From positions 1-39,569 of the forward strand of contig DAOVXQ010000006.1 of the NCBI GenBank assembly GCA_030636025.1: DNA of 39,569 bases, written 5' to 3'. The notes beneath the pieces were generated by a model that saw only the letters and a list, made by a program, of their open reading frames with translations, was not told where the DNA came from and searched no databases. The DNA is from an archaeon (GTDB lineage: Archaea; Nanobdellota; Nanobdellia; Pacearchaeales; GW2011-AR1). Below, piece after piece: positions 6,987-14,633 of the stretch. The position numbers and the translations under genes were made by a program. Every line of letters begins with the position of its first letter. Position 1 is the stretch's first letter.

Positions 6987-7640
6987 ATGGGAAAAAATAC
7001 TAAACCAGATATTGCATGGGTAGATGATGATACACTAACATTAGAATTAAATCTTTATTGTTTAAGTGATGGAATTCATTTGTTTAACTTTGATTTTTTT
7101 AGAAAAAATAGTGGTTTATATTCTAAACCCCCAATTTCTGAAGATGATTTGAATTTAGTTTTAGCAAGAGAAAGATTAACAAAATCTTATAATTATGAGG
7201 GGATTATTTTAGATGATATGATATTTGATAAAGGAGAGGCTTATCCTTTGGATGATATCGAGAAGGGAGAACATTTGTTACAAGATATTCGTTCACATAA
7301 GATTAATAAAGAAACTCCAGTTATTATGTATACTCAGTCAGATGAGTCTGAAATGATTGAAAGATGTAAGCAATCTGGAGCTAATTTTTGGGTGCATAAG
7401 CAATGTGGGCCTAGTGGTATTTTTCAAGAGGATTTATATCAAACTGTTAGATCATTGAATCCCACAACAAATTCTTTAGATTTTATTGAAACTTTTTTAA
7501 AATTGCCCAGATATAGTGATTATGATCCCGATTTTGATAGCGAGGAGATTAGTAGAAATAAATTTTCTGATTTAATTGAAAGTGAAAGATTAAAAATAAG
7601 CGGTTTATTAAGTAAGTGTTATCATAATTTTTTTGCGTAA
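6987..7640 (+). CDS. Orphan response-regulator-like receiver protein
   Basis: The protein has 217 residues. Residues 8-140 read as a divergent CheY-like receiver. IAWVDDD at 9-15 supplies the acidic pair of the first strand, GIILDDMIF at 72-80 carries the likely phosphoacceptor Asp (D76 or D77), PVIMYTQSD at 111-119 carries the Thr/Ser switch, and NFWVHKQ at 133-139 the conserved Lys (K138). The stretch between the first strand and the phosphoacceptor is about 20 residues longer than usual. A C-terminal helical part (about 160-217) matches no output domain I know. No histidine kinase lies nearby. It starts MGKN like its neighbour and uses the duplicated promoter. Confidence 0.7.
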   Translation: MGKNTKPDIAWVDDDTLTLELNLYCLSDGIHLFNFDFFRKNSGLYSKPPISEDDLNLVLARERLTKSYNYEGIILDDMIFDKGEAYPLDDIEKGEHLLQDIRSHKINKETPVIMYTQSDESEMIERCKQSGANFWVHKQCGPSGIFQEDLYQTVRSLNPTTNSLDFIETFLKLPRYSDYDPDFDSEEISRNKFSDLIESERLKISGLLSKCYHNFFA

Positions 7641-7694
7641 GATAAATAATAATTCTTTTTTATTTGGTATTAAGGGAGTCTTTTTTTGGAGTAA

Positions 7695-7739
7695 ATTTAT
7701 GGTCCTGAAAAAACTCCCCCTTGGATGAAAGAAGATTAA
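7695..7739 (+). pseudogene. Remnant resembling the C-terminus of the 6614 gene
   Basis: A 14-residue frame, IYGPEKTPPWMKED followed by TAA, lies just after the receiver gene. It parallels the end of the protein at 6614 (VYGPKPKVPWAD, then TAA). The DNA is similar too: both read TATGG, a CCT codon, an A-rich stretch, CCCTTGG, then GATTAATT. It has no start codon of its own and is probably a leftover of a tandem copy of that gene. Confidence 0.4.
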
Positions 7740-7740
7740 T

Positions 7741-8520
7741 TTATCTCCCCAGCCCTAATGCCTTAAAAATAGTTGATAAGAATCCTGTTTTGACTGGGTT
7801 TTCAAATTTTACTTGGTCTCCGAGAACTCTTCTTGAAGCATCCATATATTGTTTTGCAGAACGAGAGTTTGGGTGAGTGTAAATAACTGCGTTTTTTAAA
7901 ATCTGGGATTCTTTTATTGCTTCATCTTCTGGGATAATTCCCAAAAGCGAAGTTTCCAGCATATCTTTTATATTTGAAATTGGCATTTCTGTTCTTGCTC
8001 CCCTGAACCGAGTTATAATAACTCCTGTTACTGGTTTGTTTATTTCTTCTGCGAGTTTAATTGTTTTTAATGCATCTGTTACTGCAGACATTTCAGGGTT
8101 AGTGACGATTATGATTTCATCAGAGGCATACATTGCTGCCTTTGCTTCTTCGCCTAAGCCGGCTGCAGAGTCAATAAAAACATGGTTTGTTATTTTTTTT
8201 AATTTTTTTACTATTTCTGGGAATTTTTTGTAATTTATTTTGTCTGCTTCCTTTAATGAAAGAGATGCAGGGATTATTTTTGTTCCTGATTCGTGTTCGT
8301 AAATTGCATCTTCTAATTTTGCCTGTCCTTTTAAAATATGGTTTAAGCTTGTTGGAACTATTGGGGCGCCTAAATGAATCCCAATATTTGGGGTTGTCAG
8401 GTTCCCGTCAATGATAATTACATCTTCTCCTAATTTATTTAAGGAAGTTCCTAGATTAATTGTGGTTGTAGTTTTTCCTACTCCTCCTTTTCCTGAGATT
8501 ACTGCATATATTTTTGCCAT
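7741..8520 (-). CDS. minD: MinD/ParA-family ATPase
   Basis: The protein has 259 residues with the deviant Walker A motif KGGVGKT at 11-17 (signature Lys at 11), the switch region DGNLTTPNIGIHLG, a Walker B-like VFIDSAAGLG, and the NPEMSAVTDALKT segment typical of MinD. The C-terminus (GFLSTIFKALGLGR) can form an amphipathic helix like the membrane-targeting tail of MinD. In archaea these ATPases act in spatial organisation of cell-surface or division machinery, so the exact cargo is unknown. No MinC, MinE or ParB is present here. It lies 27 nt after the helical protein gene at 8548 on the same strand and may be co-transcribed with it. Confidence 0.88.
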   Translation of the reverse strand: MAKIYAVISGKGGVGKTTTTINLGTSLNKLGEDVIIIDGNLTTPNIGIHLGAPIVPTSLNHILKGQAKLEDAIYEHESGTKIIPASLSLKEADKINYKKFPEIVKKLKKITNHVFIDSAAGLGEEAKAAMYASDEIIIVTNPEMSAVTDALKTIKLAEEINKPVTGVIITRFRGARTEMPISNIKDMLETSLLGIIPEDEAIKESQILKNAVIYTHPNSRSAKQYMDASRRVLGDQVKFENPVKTGFLSTIFKALGLGR

Positions 8521-8547
8521 TATAATTTTGTATAACTATCTATTTAA

Positions 8548-9000
8548 TTAAGATGATAAGAAAACTTTTGTGTAATTTATAAATCTTTCGAGAATTTCAG
8601 CATATTCTTTTAATTTGTCTAGGTTTACTGGGACTTCTTTTCCTTTGTAGGTGACTCTTAAGCAAACTCCTTTTCTGAATTCTGCCTCTCTTTTTTTATT
8701 TAAAACATCAATTAGTTTGAACATTTCGTATTCTTTTATTGCGTCCATGATTTCTGGGTTATCTTTGAAGATTTCTTTTACAGCATCTGTTTTTAATTTC
8801 GGGGCTGTCGGGATTTTTTTAATCATTTTTTTCTTTTTTGCTTTTTCCAACAAAGCATCAATTGAATAATCTATCATTATTTTCCATCGTTTGATTAAAT
8901 TCACCATTACATCACAGGTTTTAGTATATTTCATACTGACATACATTAAGTGGTCTGCACTTATTTTTTCTTTTATTATTTTTTCTAGATGTTCGTTCAT
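8548..9000 (-). CDS. Helical hypothetical protein, paralog of 9105-9572
   Basis: The protein has 150 residues, almost entirely helical and Lys-rich. Near the N-terminus ISADHLMYVSMKYTKTCDVM parallels KIADHMAYITYPLVTEHRLI in the neighbouring protein, with the same spacing from the start. Both then continue as a long helix pair, so the two are probably members of one family. This copy has a C-terminal addition with VTYKGKEVPVNLDKLKEYAE. No catalytic motif is evident. It precedes minD on the same strand. A TATA-like GTTTTTAAATT lies about 50 nt before the ATG. Function unknown. Confidence 0.75.
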   Translation of the reverse strand: MNEHLEKIIKEKISADHLMYVSMKYTKTCDVMVNLIKRWKIMIDYSIDALLEKAKKKKMIKKIPTAPKLKTDAVKEIFKDNPEIMDAIKEYEMFKLIDVLNKKREAEFRKGVCLRVTYKGKEVPVNLDKLKEYAEILERFINYTKVFLSS

Positions 9001-9104
9001 GTTATTTTCTATTCTGAAGATTTGCGATATTGCCCTCTTTTGATTAATTTAAAAACCTTCAGAAAAAGGTTATAATTTATAGTGTATCTTATATATAAAT
9101 ACTC

Positions 9105-9572
9105 CTATGATTTATAATTTATTTTCACCTTGGTTTTTAATAGCAATTCTTTGGCTAAAAACAGATATTCTTTAGTTTTTTTTATGTTTAGTGTTTGGGT
9201 GCTGAGATTGTCTGCGAGGATGACGACTTTTTCGTTTTTGACAAATTCCATTGCACTTTCTTTGTGTTTTTTATAGAGGGCGAGGATTTCAAGTATTTTT
9301 TTTATTTGTTCGTTGTTTAGGTCATATCTTTTTGCGCATTTTACAAATGTCCTTAAATTGTCTTGGTTGTCCTTGTAAATGTGGATTCTTTTGTATAAGT
9401 ATTCGTAATTTAAGATTGTGTTTATGCAATTTATTACTGAATTGTAGATTTCGTCAAATATTTTTAAAATTAGTCTGTGTTCTGTTACAAGCGGATAAGT
9501 TATGTAAGCCATGTGGTCTGCGATTTTCAGACTTTTGATTGCGATTTGGAAATTTTTTTCAAATTCTTCCAT
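9105..9572 (-). CDS. Helical hypothetical protein, paralog of 8548-9000
   Basis: The protein has 155 residues from an ATG at 9572. The first 45 residues share the ADHMAY pattern with the protein at 8548. The rest is a bundle of amphipathic helices (ILNYEYLYKRIHIYKDNQ, LNNEQIKKILEILALYKKHK) and a basic C-terminus. It has no membrane span. It could be an all-alpha nucleic-acid-associated or HEPN-like fold, but the defining HEPN residues are not visible, so no function is assigned. It lies between NAC and its paralog on the minus strand. Confidence 0.75.
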   Translation of the reverse strand: MEEFEKNFQIAIKSLKIADHMAYITYPLVTEHRLILKIFDEIYNSVINCINTILNYEYLYKRIHIYKDNQDNLRTFVKCAKRYDLNNEQIKKILEILALYKKHKESAMEFVKNEKVVILADNLSTQTLNIKKTKEYLFLAKELLLKTKVKINYKS

Positions 9573-9640
9573 GAATTATAAAGGGAAAAATTGTTAATAA
9601 GATTTTATGTGGTTGAGATATATCTTCTTTGCAACCTTTT

Positions 9641-9976
9641 TTAACTTAAACTCAGAATTGCTTCTGTTAGGTCTCCGCCTGCTTTTTCCAAGGCCAATTT
9701 TGCTTCTTGTTCCAAACAATTTACTTTTTCCATTATTGTTTTAATGTCTTCGTCAGCAGAATTTTCTGTTTCTTCATTTTCTTCTTCAGAAATCTCGCCT
9801 GAAATTTGGAATGTTTCTTGTCCTTGCATATTAATTTTGGTTACAGAAGGGTTGTTGATTATTATATTTTTGTCGTCTTTTTCTATTATAACTCTTTTTG
9901 CATCTATTTCGTTTTGAGAGATTCCCATTTGCTTCATTACTGCTTGCATTTTTTTTGGGTTAAGTCCTGGAAACAT
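9641..9976 (-). CDS. nac: Nascent polypeptide-associated complex protein (archaeal NAC)
   Basis: The protein has 111 residues from ATG 9976. A GGAGG at 9982-9986, six to ten bases before this ATG, fixes the start. The N-terminus FPGLNPKKMQAVMKQMGI, the short NAC beta-barrel (RVIIEKDDKNIIINNPSVTK ...ETFQISGE) and the C-terminal UBA helix set (EQEAKLALEKAGGDLTEAIL) are all present in order, as in archaeal homodimeric NAC. NAC binds emerging nascent chains at the ribosome exit. The gene begins one base after the stop of Sec61-beta, so the two form an operon joining nascent-chain handling and translocation. Confidence 0.92.
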   Translation of the reverse strand: MFPGLNPKKMQAVMKQMGISQNEIDAKRVIIEKDDKNIIINNPSVTKINMQGQETFQISGEISEEENEETENSADEDIKTIMEKVNCLEQEAKLALEKAGGDLTEAILSLS

Positions 9977-9977
9977 A

Positions 9978-10142
9978 TTATCCTCCAATTGGAAAAAAGA
10001 TTTTTAGAATTGCCACGAAAGCTATTATTGCGATTATGAATATAACTACGTGAGAGGGTTTGAACATTAATTTGCTTTTGTATTCTTCATTGTATCGCAT
10101 TAAACCGCCTGCGCCTGAAGGCATTGAAATTGGGTTTGCCAT
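9978..10142 (-). CDS. Preprotein translocase subunit Sec61-beta
   Basis: This 54-residue protein starts at ATG 10142, downstream of a longer in-frame extension that lacks a promoter. It has the usual Sec61-beta form: a Gly/Ser-rich start (MPSGAGGLMRYNEE), then FKPSHVVIFIIAIIAFVAIL as the single C-terminal membrane helix, ending FFPIGG. It is the small subunit of the SecYE-beta channel in the cytoplasmic membrane. It is followed by nac with a one-base gap. Its start is only 39 bp from the divergent valS start, so the two promoters overlap between 10143 and 10181. Confidence 0.9.
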   Translation of the reverse strand: MANPISMPSGAGGLMRYNEEYKSKLMFKPSHVVIFIIAIIAFVAILKIFFPIGG

Positions 10143-10181
10143 AAGATTTAAAATAGTAAGTTGTTTAAAAAGGTTGTGATA

Positions 10182-12500
10182 ATGGCAAACAAATATGATT
10201 TTAAGAAAGTAGAGGCGAGGATAAAGGGATTTTGGGAGAAAGAGAAGGTTTACAAATTTGATGGTGATAGCAAGGCCTTTGCCGTGGACAATCCGCCGCC
10301 GACGGTTTCTGGGAAAATGCATATTGGGCATGCGTTTCAGTATTCTCAGCAGGATTTTATAGTGAGATTTAAGAGAATGAATGGGAGTGTTTTTTATGCT
10401 TTTGGAACAGATGATAATGGGTTGCCGACTGAAAGATTGATTGAGAAATTGAAAAAAGTTAAGAGCAAGGAAATGCCGAGGGCGGATTTTATTAAATTGT
10501 GTTTGAAAACTTTGAAAGAAATTACGCCGAAGTTTATACAGGACTGGAAGGATATTGGGATTTCTGCGGATTATGATATTTATTATTCGACGATTGACGA
10601 GAATTCTCGGAAGATTTCTCAGAGGTCTTTTATTGAATTGTTTAAGAAAGATAGGATTTACAAAAAGGAGTTTCCGACTATTTGGTGTCCAGAGTGCCAG
10701 ACAGCGATTGCACAGGCAGAGCTTGAAGACAAAGAAGATGCGGGTTTGTTTTCAACAATTAAGTTTAGTGTTGAAGGGAAAGATTTGTTGATTGCAACGA
10801 CGAGACCAGAACTTTTGGGGGCTTGTGTTGGGGTTTTTGTTCATCCAAAAGATAAAAGGTATAAAGATTTAATTGGTAAGAAAGCTAAAGTTCCTTTATT
10901 TGATTATGAGGTTCCTGTAATTGCAGATGATTCTGCAGACATTGAAAAAGGGACAGGGGTTTTGATGATTTGTTCTTATGGGGATAAATTTGATGTTGAG
11001 GCAATTAATCGGCATAAATTGATTCCGAGATTAATTTTGGAAAAAGATGGTAAGTTGAATCTTGAGGGTTATTGTGGGTTGAAGATTAAGGAAGCAAGGA
11101 AAAAGATTTTGAATGATTTGAGGGGGGCTGGTTTGATTAAAGAGCAAAAGGAAATTGTGCATGTTGTGAATGTCCACGATAAATGCGGGACAGAGATAGA
11201 GTTTTTGATGACTGAGCAATGGTTTATTAAAATTTTGGATTTGAAGAAGAAGTTGATTGAGCAGGGTAGGAAAATTAAGTGGCGGCCAGAGTTTATGCTT
11301 AAGAGATATGAAAATTGGGTGAATGGATTGGAGTGGGATTGGAGTATTTCTCGGGATAGGCATTTTGGGATTCCGATGCCTGTTTGGGAATGTGGGGAAT
11401 GTAGGAAGATTATTTTGCCGAAGGAAAGCGAACTTCCGATAGACCCTTTGCAGATTAAAAAAACTTGCTCTTGCGGAGGAAAGGGAATTCCAGAGAAAAA
11501 AGTTTTGGACACTTGGGCGACTTCTTCTGTTACTCCACAAATTTGCTCGTCGTTGGTTAATGGGAAAATTAAAATTCCTTTTTCAGTTAGGAATAATGCT
11601 CACGACATAATTCGGACTTGGGATTTTTACACTATTGTTAAATCTTATTTGCATGAAAATAAAATTCCGTGGAAAAATATGATGGTTTCTGGTTTTGTTA
11701 CTTTGGGAAAAGAAAAAATGTCAAAGAGCAAGGGAAATGTTGTTGAGCCACAGAAAGTTATTGAAGAGTATGGTGCCGACGCTATGCGGTTTTGGGCAGC
11801 GAGTTCAAAACTCGGGGAAGATTTGGCTTATCAGGAAAAAGATTTAATTGCTGGGAAAAAGTTTGTCACTAAATTATACAATGCTTCGCGGTTTGTTTTT
11901 ATGAATTTGGAAGGCTATAAATTCAAGAAGCCAAAGAAATTAGAAAAAATTGACGAGTTGTTTTTAGAAAAGTTGAATAGTTTAATTAAATCAGTGACTG
12001 AAAGTTTTGAAAATTATGAATATAGCAAGGCGAAAAATGAGACAGAGAGATTTTTTTGGCATGATTTTTGTGATAATTATTTGGAGATTGTAAAGAAAAG
12101 GATTTATCAAAATAAAAAAGGGAAAGAATCTGTGCAGTATGTTTTGCATAAAAGTTTGCTGGTGATTTTGAAATTGATTGCTCCGATTATGCCGTTTATT
12201 ACAGAGGAAATTTATCAAGAGCATTTTAAGGAAAAAGAAAAGTCAATTCACCTTTCTAAGTGGCCTGTTGCTGAGAAAGCTAAAAGTGGGGATGAATTTG
12301 ATTTATTTGTTGAAGTTTTGAGCAAGGTTAGACAGGAAAAAACAAATAATAAAAAAGCAATGAATTGGGAGTGTGTGATAACTCTTCCTGAAAAAGAGAT
12401 TAAAATGTTGGGGGCGATTGTTGAAGATTTGAAAGATGTTATGAATGCAGAGATTAAATCTGGGAAGTTTAATGTTGAGTTTGTTCAATTCCTAAAATAA
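10182..12500 (+). CDS. valS: Valyl-tRNA synthetase
   Basis: A 772-residue class Ia synthetase. The ATP site is seen as KMHIGHAF (HIGH at 47-50) after VDNPPPTVSG, and KMSKS lies at 512-516. The CP1 editing domain is present between them (ATTRPELLGACVGV, GTGVLMICSYGDKFD). A CxxC/CxC zinc-type segment lies at WECGECRKII and KTCSCGGKG. The protein is clearly shorter than bacterial ValRS, and the C-terminal tRNA-binding coiled coil is missing or much reduced. ATG 10182 is chosen over a TTG seven codons upstream because a TTTAAAAT box lies about 30 nt before it. The 3' end overlaps the small convergent gene at 12485. Confidence 0.95.
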   Translation: MANKYDFKKVEARIKGFWEKEKVYKFDGDSKAFAVDNPPPTVSGKMHIGHAFQYSQQDFIVRFKRMNGSVFYAFGTDDNGLPTERLIEKLKKVKSKEMPRADFIKLCLKTLKEITPKFIQDWKDIGISADYDIYYSTIDENSRKISQRSFIELFKKDRIYKKEFPTIWCPECQTAIAQAELEDKEDAGLFSTIKFSVEGKDLLIATTRPELLGACVGVFVHPKDKRYKDLIGKKAKVPLFDYEVPVIADDSADIEKGTGVLMICSYGDKFDVEAINRHKLIPRLILEKDGKLNLEGYCGLKIKEARKKILNDLRGAGLIKEQKEIVHVVNVHDKCGTEIEFLMTEQWFIKILDLKKKLIEQGRKIKWRPEFMLKRYENWVNGLEWDWSISRDRHFGIPMPVWECGECRKIILPKESELPIDPLQIKKTCSCGGKGIPEKKVLDTWATSSVTPQICSSLVNGKIKIPFSVRNNAHDIIRTWDFYTIVKSYLHENKIPWKNMMVSGFVTLGKEKMSKSKGNVVEPQKVIEEYGADAMRFWAASSKLGEDLAYQEKDLIAGKKFVTKLYNASRFVFMNLEGYKFKKPKKLEKIDELFLEKLNSLIKSVTESFENYEYSKAKNETERFFWHDFCDNYLEIVKKRIYQNKKGKESVQYVLHKSLLVILKLIAPIMPFITEEIYQEHFKEKEKSIHLSKWPVAEKAKSGDEFDLFVEVLSKVRQEKTNNKKAMNWECVITLPEKEIKMLGAIVEDLKDVMNAEIKSGKFNVEFVQFLK

Positions 12501-12703
12501 TAACCTGCAAAATAATTGGAGTTTTTTATTCTTATTAATTCTTTTTGTGTTTTTTCTAAATGATGCATTTCTTTCCATGAATTTTTAGTAAGATAAATTA
12601 TCTGATTGTGCGAGATATTATTTTCTTTGAGTGTTTTTTCTAAATTTATTAGTGTTACTTTAATTTTATTGATTTTATTAATTTCTTCTTGGAAAGTTAA
12701 CAT
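12485..12703 (-). CDS. Small coiled-coil hypothetical protein
   Basis: The protein has 72 residues from ATG 12703 (MLTFQEEINKINKIKVTLIN). A long heptad-like helix with Leu/Ile every three to four positions makes up most of it, followed by an aromatic tail (NYFAGYYFRN). The family is unknown. A longer version with an upstream start would run into the promoter of prf1 and is unlikely. It overlaps the end of valS by 16 nt and is divergent from prf1. It could be a small DNA-binding or dimerising protein, but nothing in the sequence decides this. Confidence 0.5.
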   Translation of the reverse strand: MLTFQEEINKINKIKVTLINLEKTLKENNISHNQIIYLTKNSWKEMHHLEKTQKELIRIKNSNYFAGYYFRN

Positions 12704-12751
12704 ATGGCTTAATATAGAAAGTGTTATAAAAGTGTTTTGGGTTTTATTGGA

Positions 12752-13840
12752 ATGAAATCTGAGGGCAAATATGAGTTGGAAGAATTTATTGGGCGAATGA
12801 AGGAGCATCGGGCGCGGCATACAGAGCTGATTACTGTTTATGTTCCAGCGGGTTTTGATATTAATTTGATTACTAAGCAGTTGGAGTCTGAGAAATCTAC
12901 TTCTACGAATATTAAAAGCACGGCTACTCGGAAAAATGTTCGGGATGCTTTGGAAAGTTTGATTCGGGTTTGTAAGGGAATGAAGAATACGCCTGAGAAT
13001 GGGGTGGCTTTGTTTGCAGGTAATGTTTCTAAGATTGAGGGGCAGGATGATTTTATAACTGAAATATTTGAGCCGCCTGAAGAGTTGGGGGTTCGGCTGT
13101 ATCGGTGCGACCAGACTTTTGTTTTAGACCCTTTAGATGACATTCTTGAAATTAAAGAATTTTACGGGCTGGTTGTTATTGATAGGAAAGAGGCGAGTAT
13201 TGGTTTGTTGGTTGGGAAAAAGATTAAGGTTTTGCAAAAATTTGATTCAGGGGTTCCTGGGAAGACGCATAAGGGGGGGCAAAGTGCCCAGAGGTATGTC
13301 CGGATAAGAGAGAATATGGCTAAGGAGTTTTTTAGAAGAGTCGCAGAGACAATGAAGACAGAATTTTTTAGTATGAAAAATTTGAAGGGGATTTTGGTTG
13401 GTGGGCCTGGTCCGACTAAAGAGGATTTTTTGAAGGAAGGGCAGTTGGTGACTGCGTTGAAAAATAAGGTTTTGGCTGTTAAAGATTTGGGTTATGCTGA
13501 TGAACATGGTTTGGAACTTTTGGTTGAGTTCTCACAGGATGTTTTGGCTGAACAGGAAATTATTTATGAGAAAAAAATTCTTGAGAATTTTTTTAATATG
13601 CTTGGAAAAGAAAGAGATAAAACTGCTTATGGGGTGAAAGATGTTGAAAAGGCAATTGAATATGGTGCTGTTGAGATTTTGTTGCTTTCTAAAAAGTTAG
13701 ATAGGAAAGAGATTAAGAAATTTGAAGGGAAAGCAAAGGATACTTCTGTTAATGTTGAGTTGATTTCTGTTGATACTGAGGAAGGTCAGCAGTTTTGGAA
13801 TTTGGGCGGTGTCGGGGCCGTTCTAAGATTCAAAATATGA
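12752..13840 (+). CDS. prf1: Peptide chain release factor aRF1, reduced form
   Basis: The protein has 362 residues from ATG 12752; a GTTATAAAAG box about 25 nt upstream supports this start over an earlier TTG. Domain 1 carries NIKS at 53-56 for stop-codon reading. Domain 2 carries GGQ at 175-177 (HKGGQSAQR) for peptidyl-tRNA hydrolysis. The C-terminal domain (EYGAVEILLLSKKL, VELISVDTEEGQQF, GGVGAVLRF) goes straight from the first helix-strand unit to the last strand, without the cysteine-containing minidomain usual in archaeal aRF1 of about 410 residues. The last codons (CTA AGA TTC AAA ATA TGA) differ in style from the rest, and a second copy of the gene end lies at 14991-15035. Confidence 0.95.
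   Translation: MKSEGKYELEEFIGRMKEHRARHTELITVYVPAGFDINLITKQLESEKSTSTNIKSTATRKNVRDALESLIRVCKGMKNTPENGVALFAGNVSKIEGQDDFITEIFEPPEELGVRLYRCDQTFVLDPLDDILEIKEFYGLVVIDRKEASIGLLVGKKIKVLQKFDSGVPGKTHKGGQSAQRYVRIRENMAKEFFRRVAETMKTEFFSMKNLKGILVGGPGPTKEDFLKEGQLVTALKNKVLAVKDLGYADEHGLELLVEFSQDVLAEQEIIYEKKILENFFNMLGKERDKTAYGVKDVEKAIEYGAVEILLLSKKLDRKEIKKFEGKAKDTSVNVELISVDTEEGQQFWNLGGVGAVLRFKI
13795..13818 (+). repeat. Direct repeat inside the prf1 3' end (left copy)
   Basis: Twenty-four bases starting TTGGAATTTGGGCGG are identical to 14990-15013. They encode WNLGGVG of aRF1. Together the two copies bracket a 1.17-kb block with three small genes. This is the likely crossover or target-site core of an insertion. 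Confidence 0.75.
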
Positions 13841-13847
13841 ATCTTAG
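13823..13847 (+). terminator. Perfect hairpin spanning the prf1 stop codon
   Basis: CTAAGATTCA (13823-13832) and TGAATCTTAG (13838-13847) pair perfectly around a 5-nt loop. The stop codon TGA forms the first bases of the right arm, and AATTTTTAAG follows. It looks like a terminator or the end of an inserted element. The arm explains the odd synonymous codons at the gene end. Confidence 0.5.
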
Positions 13848-13886
13848 AATTTTTAAGAACAAAGTTGATTGAAAGTTTAAGGTTTT

Positions 13887-14174
13887 TTATATTGGATCTA
13901 CAATAATTTTATCTAGCTTATTTGTAAGATAAAATATAGTTTTCTGTAATCCGGATAGTTTTTGTGGTCTTAGAATATTTGTTTTTTGGGCTTCTTTTCC
14001 TAAATATGCAAAATTACATAATGTTTGAAGATTATTTTGATTGTTTTGAATATTATTATGTGATTGTTTAGCAATCATTCTGGGAACCATATTTTTTAAT
14101 TCTATATTTGCTTGTTTTTCTTGAACATAGTCAATTAATCTCCTTAATGGTGGACATTTCATTTGGTATCCCAT
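13887..14174 (-). CDS. Hypothetical protein within the prf1-associated cassette
   Basis: The protein has 95 residues from ATG 14174, with a TATTTAAAG box about 30 nt upstream on the minus strand. The sequence (MGYQMKCPPLRRLIDYVQEK, then a Gln/Asn-rich middle QSHNNIQNNQNNLQT, then GLQKTIFYLTNKLDKIIVD) gives no family match that I recognise. It has no membrane segment. A helical regulator-like fold is possible. It lies between the two copies of the prf1 end, divergent from the toxin-antitoxin-like pair, so it is probably part of the inserted block. Confidence 0.6.
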   Translation of the reverse strand: MGYQMKCPPLRRLIDYVQEKQANIELKNMVPRMIAKQSHNNIQNNQNNLQTLCNFAYLGKEAQKTNILRPQKLSGLQKTIFYLTNKLDKIIVDPI

Positions 14175-14278
14175 TTTAATACTATTTTTTGTGTCTTTAA
14201 ATAGTTTATTGTGTTTGAGCAGTATTAAAGTATAGTGATGTTACAAACATTTAAAATCTAATTTTTATTAATAATTTT

Positions 14279-14611
14279 ATGGTAAAAAATTATTCTGAAG
14301 AGTTTATGGTTCTTATTGAAAAATACAAAAATAAGGGTTTTGAATATGGAAAACCTATAAGTTATCTTGAATTTAGAAATTCTTGCACTAAGGAAGAAAT
14401 GGAAGCGGAAATATTGGATTATAAAAACTTGGAATTTGTTGCGAAACAATTTGTATTGGGTGAAACAAAATATGCTTTGTATTTTGTGTATAGTGGGGCG
14501 AGGGGAAGGGTTTATGTCTTAAAATTTGGAGATAAGATTAGAATTATCACGGTTTATCCTTTAGGGAGAACAACTTTGAAAAATTATGAAAAGGGAAAAT
14601 TTAAAAAATAA
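14279..14611 (+). CDS. Putative toxin of a toxin-antitoxin-like pair
   Basis: The protein has 110 residues from ATG 14279, with an ATTTAAAATC box about 25 nt upstream. A helical N-terminal half is followed by a compact strand set (YALYFVYSGARGRVYVLKFG, DKIRIITVYPLGRTTLKNY). The pattern of basic and aromatic residues in the final strands resembles small RelE/BrnT/DUF4258-type ribonuclease toxins, but no catalytic residue can be assigned by eye. It is followed 22 nt later by a DUF2283-like gene. Those two families are often adjacent in genomes, which supports reading them as a pair. The call is inference. Confidence 0.5.
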   Translation: MVKNYSEEFMVLIEKYKNKGFEYGKPISYLEFRNSCTKEEMEAEILDYKNLEFVAKQFVLGETKYALYFVYSGARGRVYVLKFGDKIRIITVYPLGRTTLKNYEKGKFKK

Positions 14612-14633
14612 AGATTACATATAATATAAGAAA

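Noticed and set aside
10161..10181. TTG start adding seven residues to ValRS
   Set aside because: The TTG lies too close to the TATA box, and the homologous part starts at ATG 10182 with a suitable promoter distance.
9978..10331. A longer 117-residue version of Sec61-beta
   Set aside because: The extra N-terminal part is antisense to the valS start, and the 54-residue form from ATG 10142 has the normal Sec61-beta length.
11031..11540. Long minus-strand frames inside valS, and similar frames inside radB, topA and cdc48
   Set aside because: They mirror strongly coding genes, lack promoters, and translate to Pro/Asn/Ile-rich sequence typical of shadow frames.
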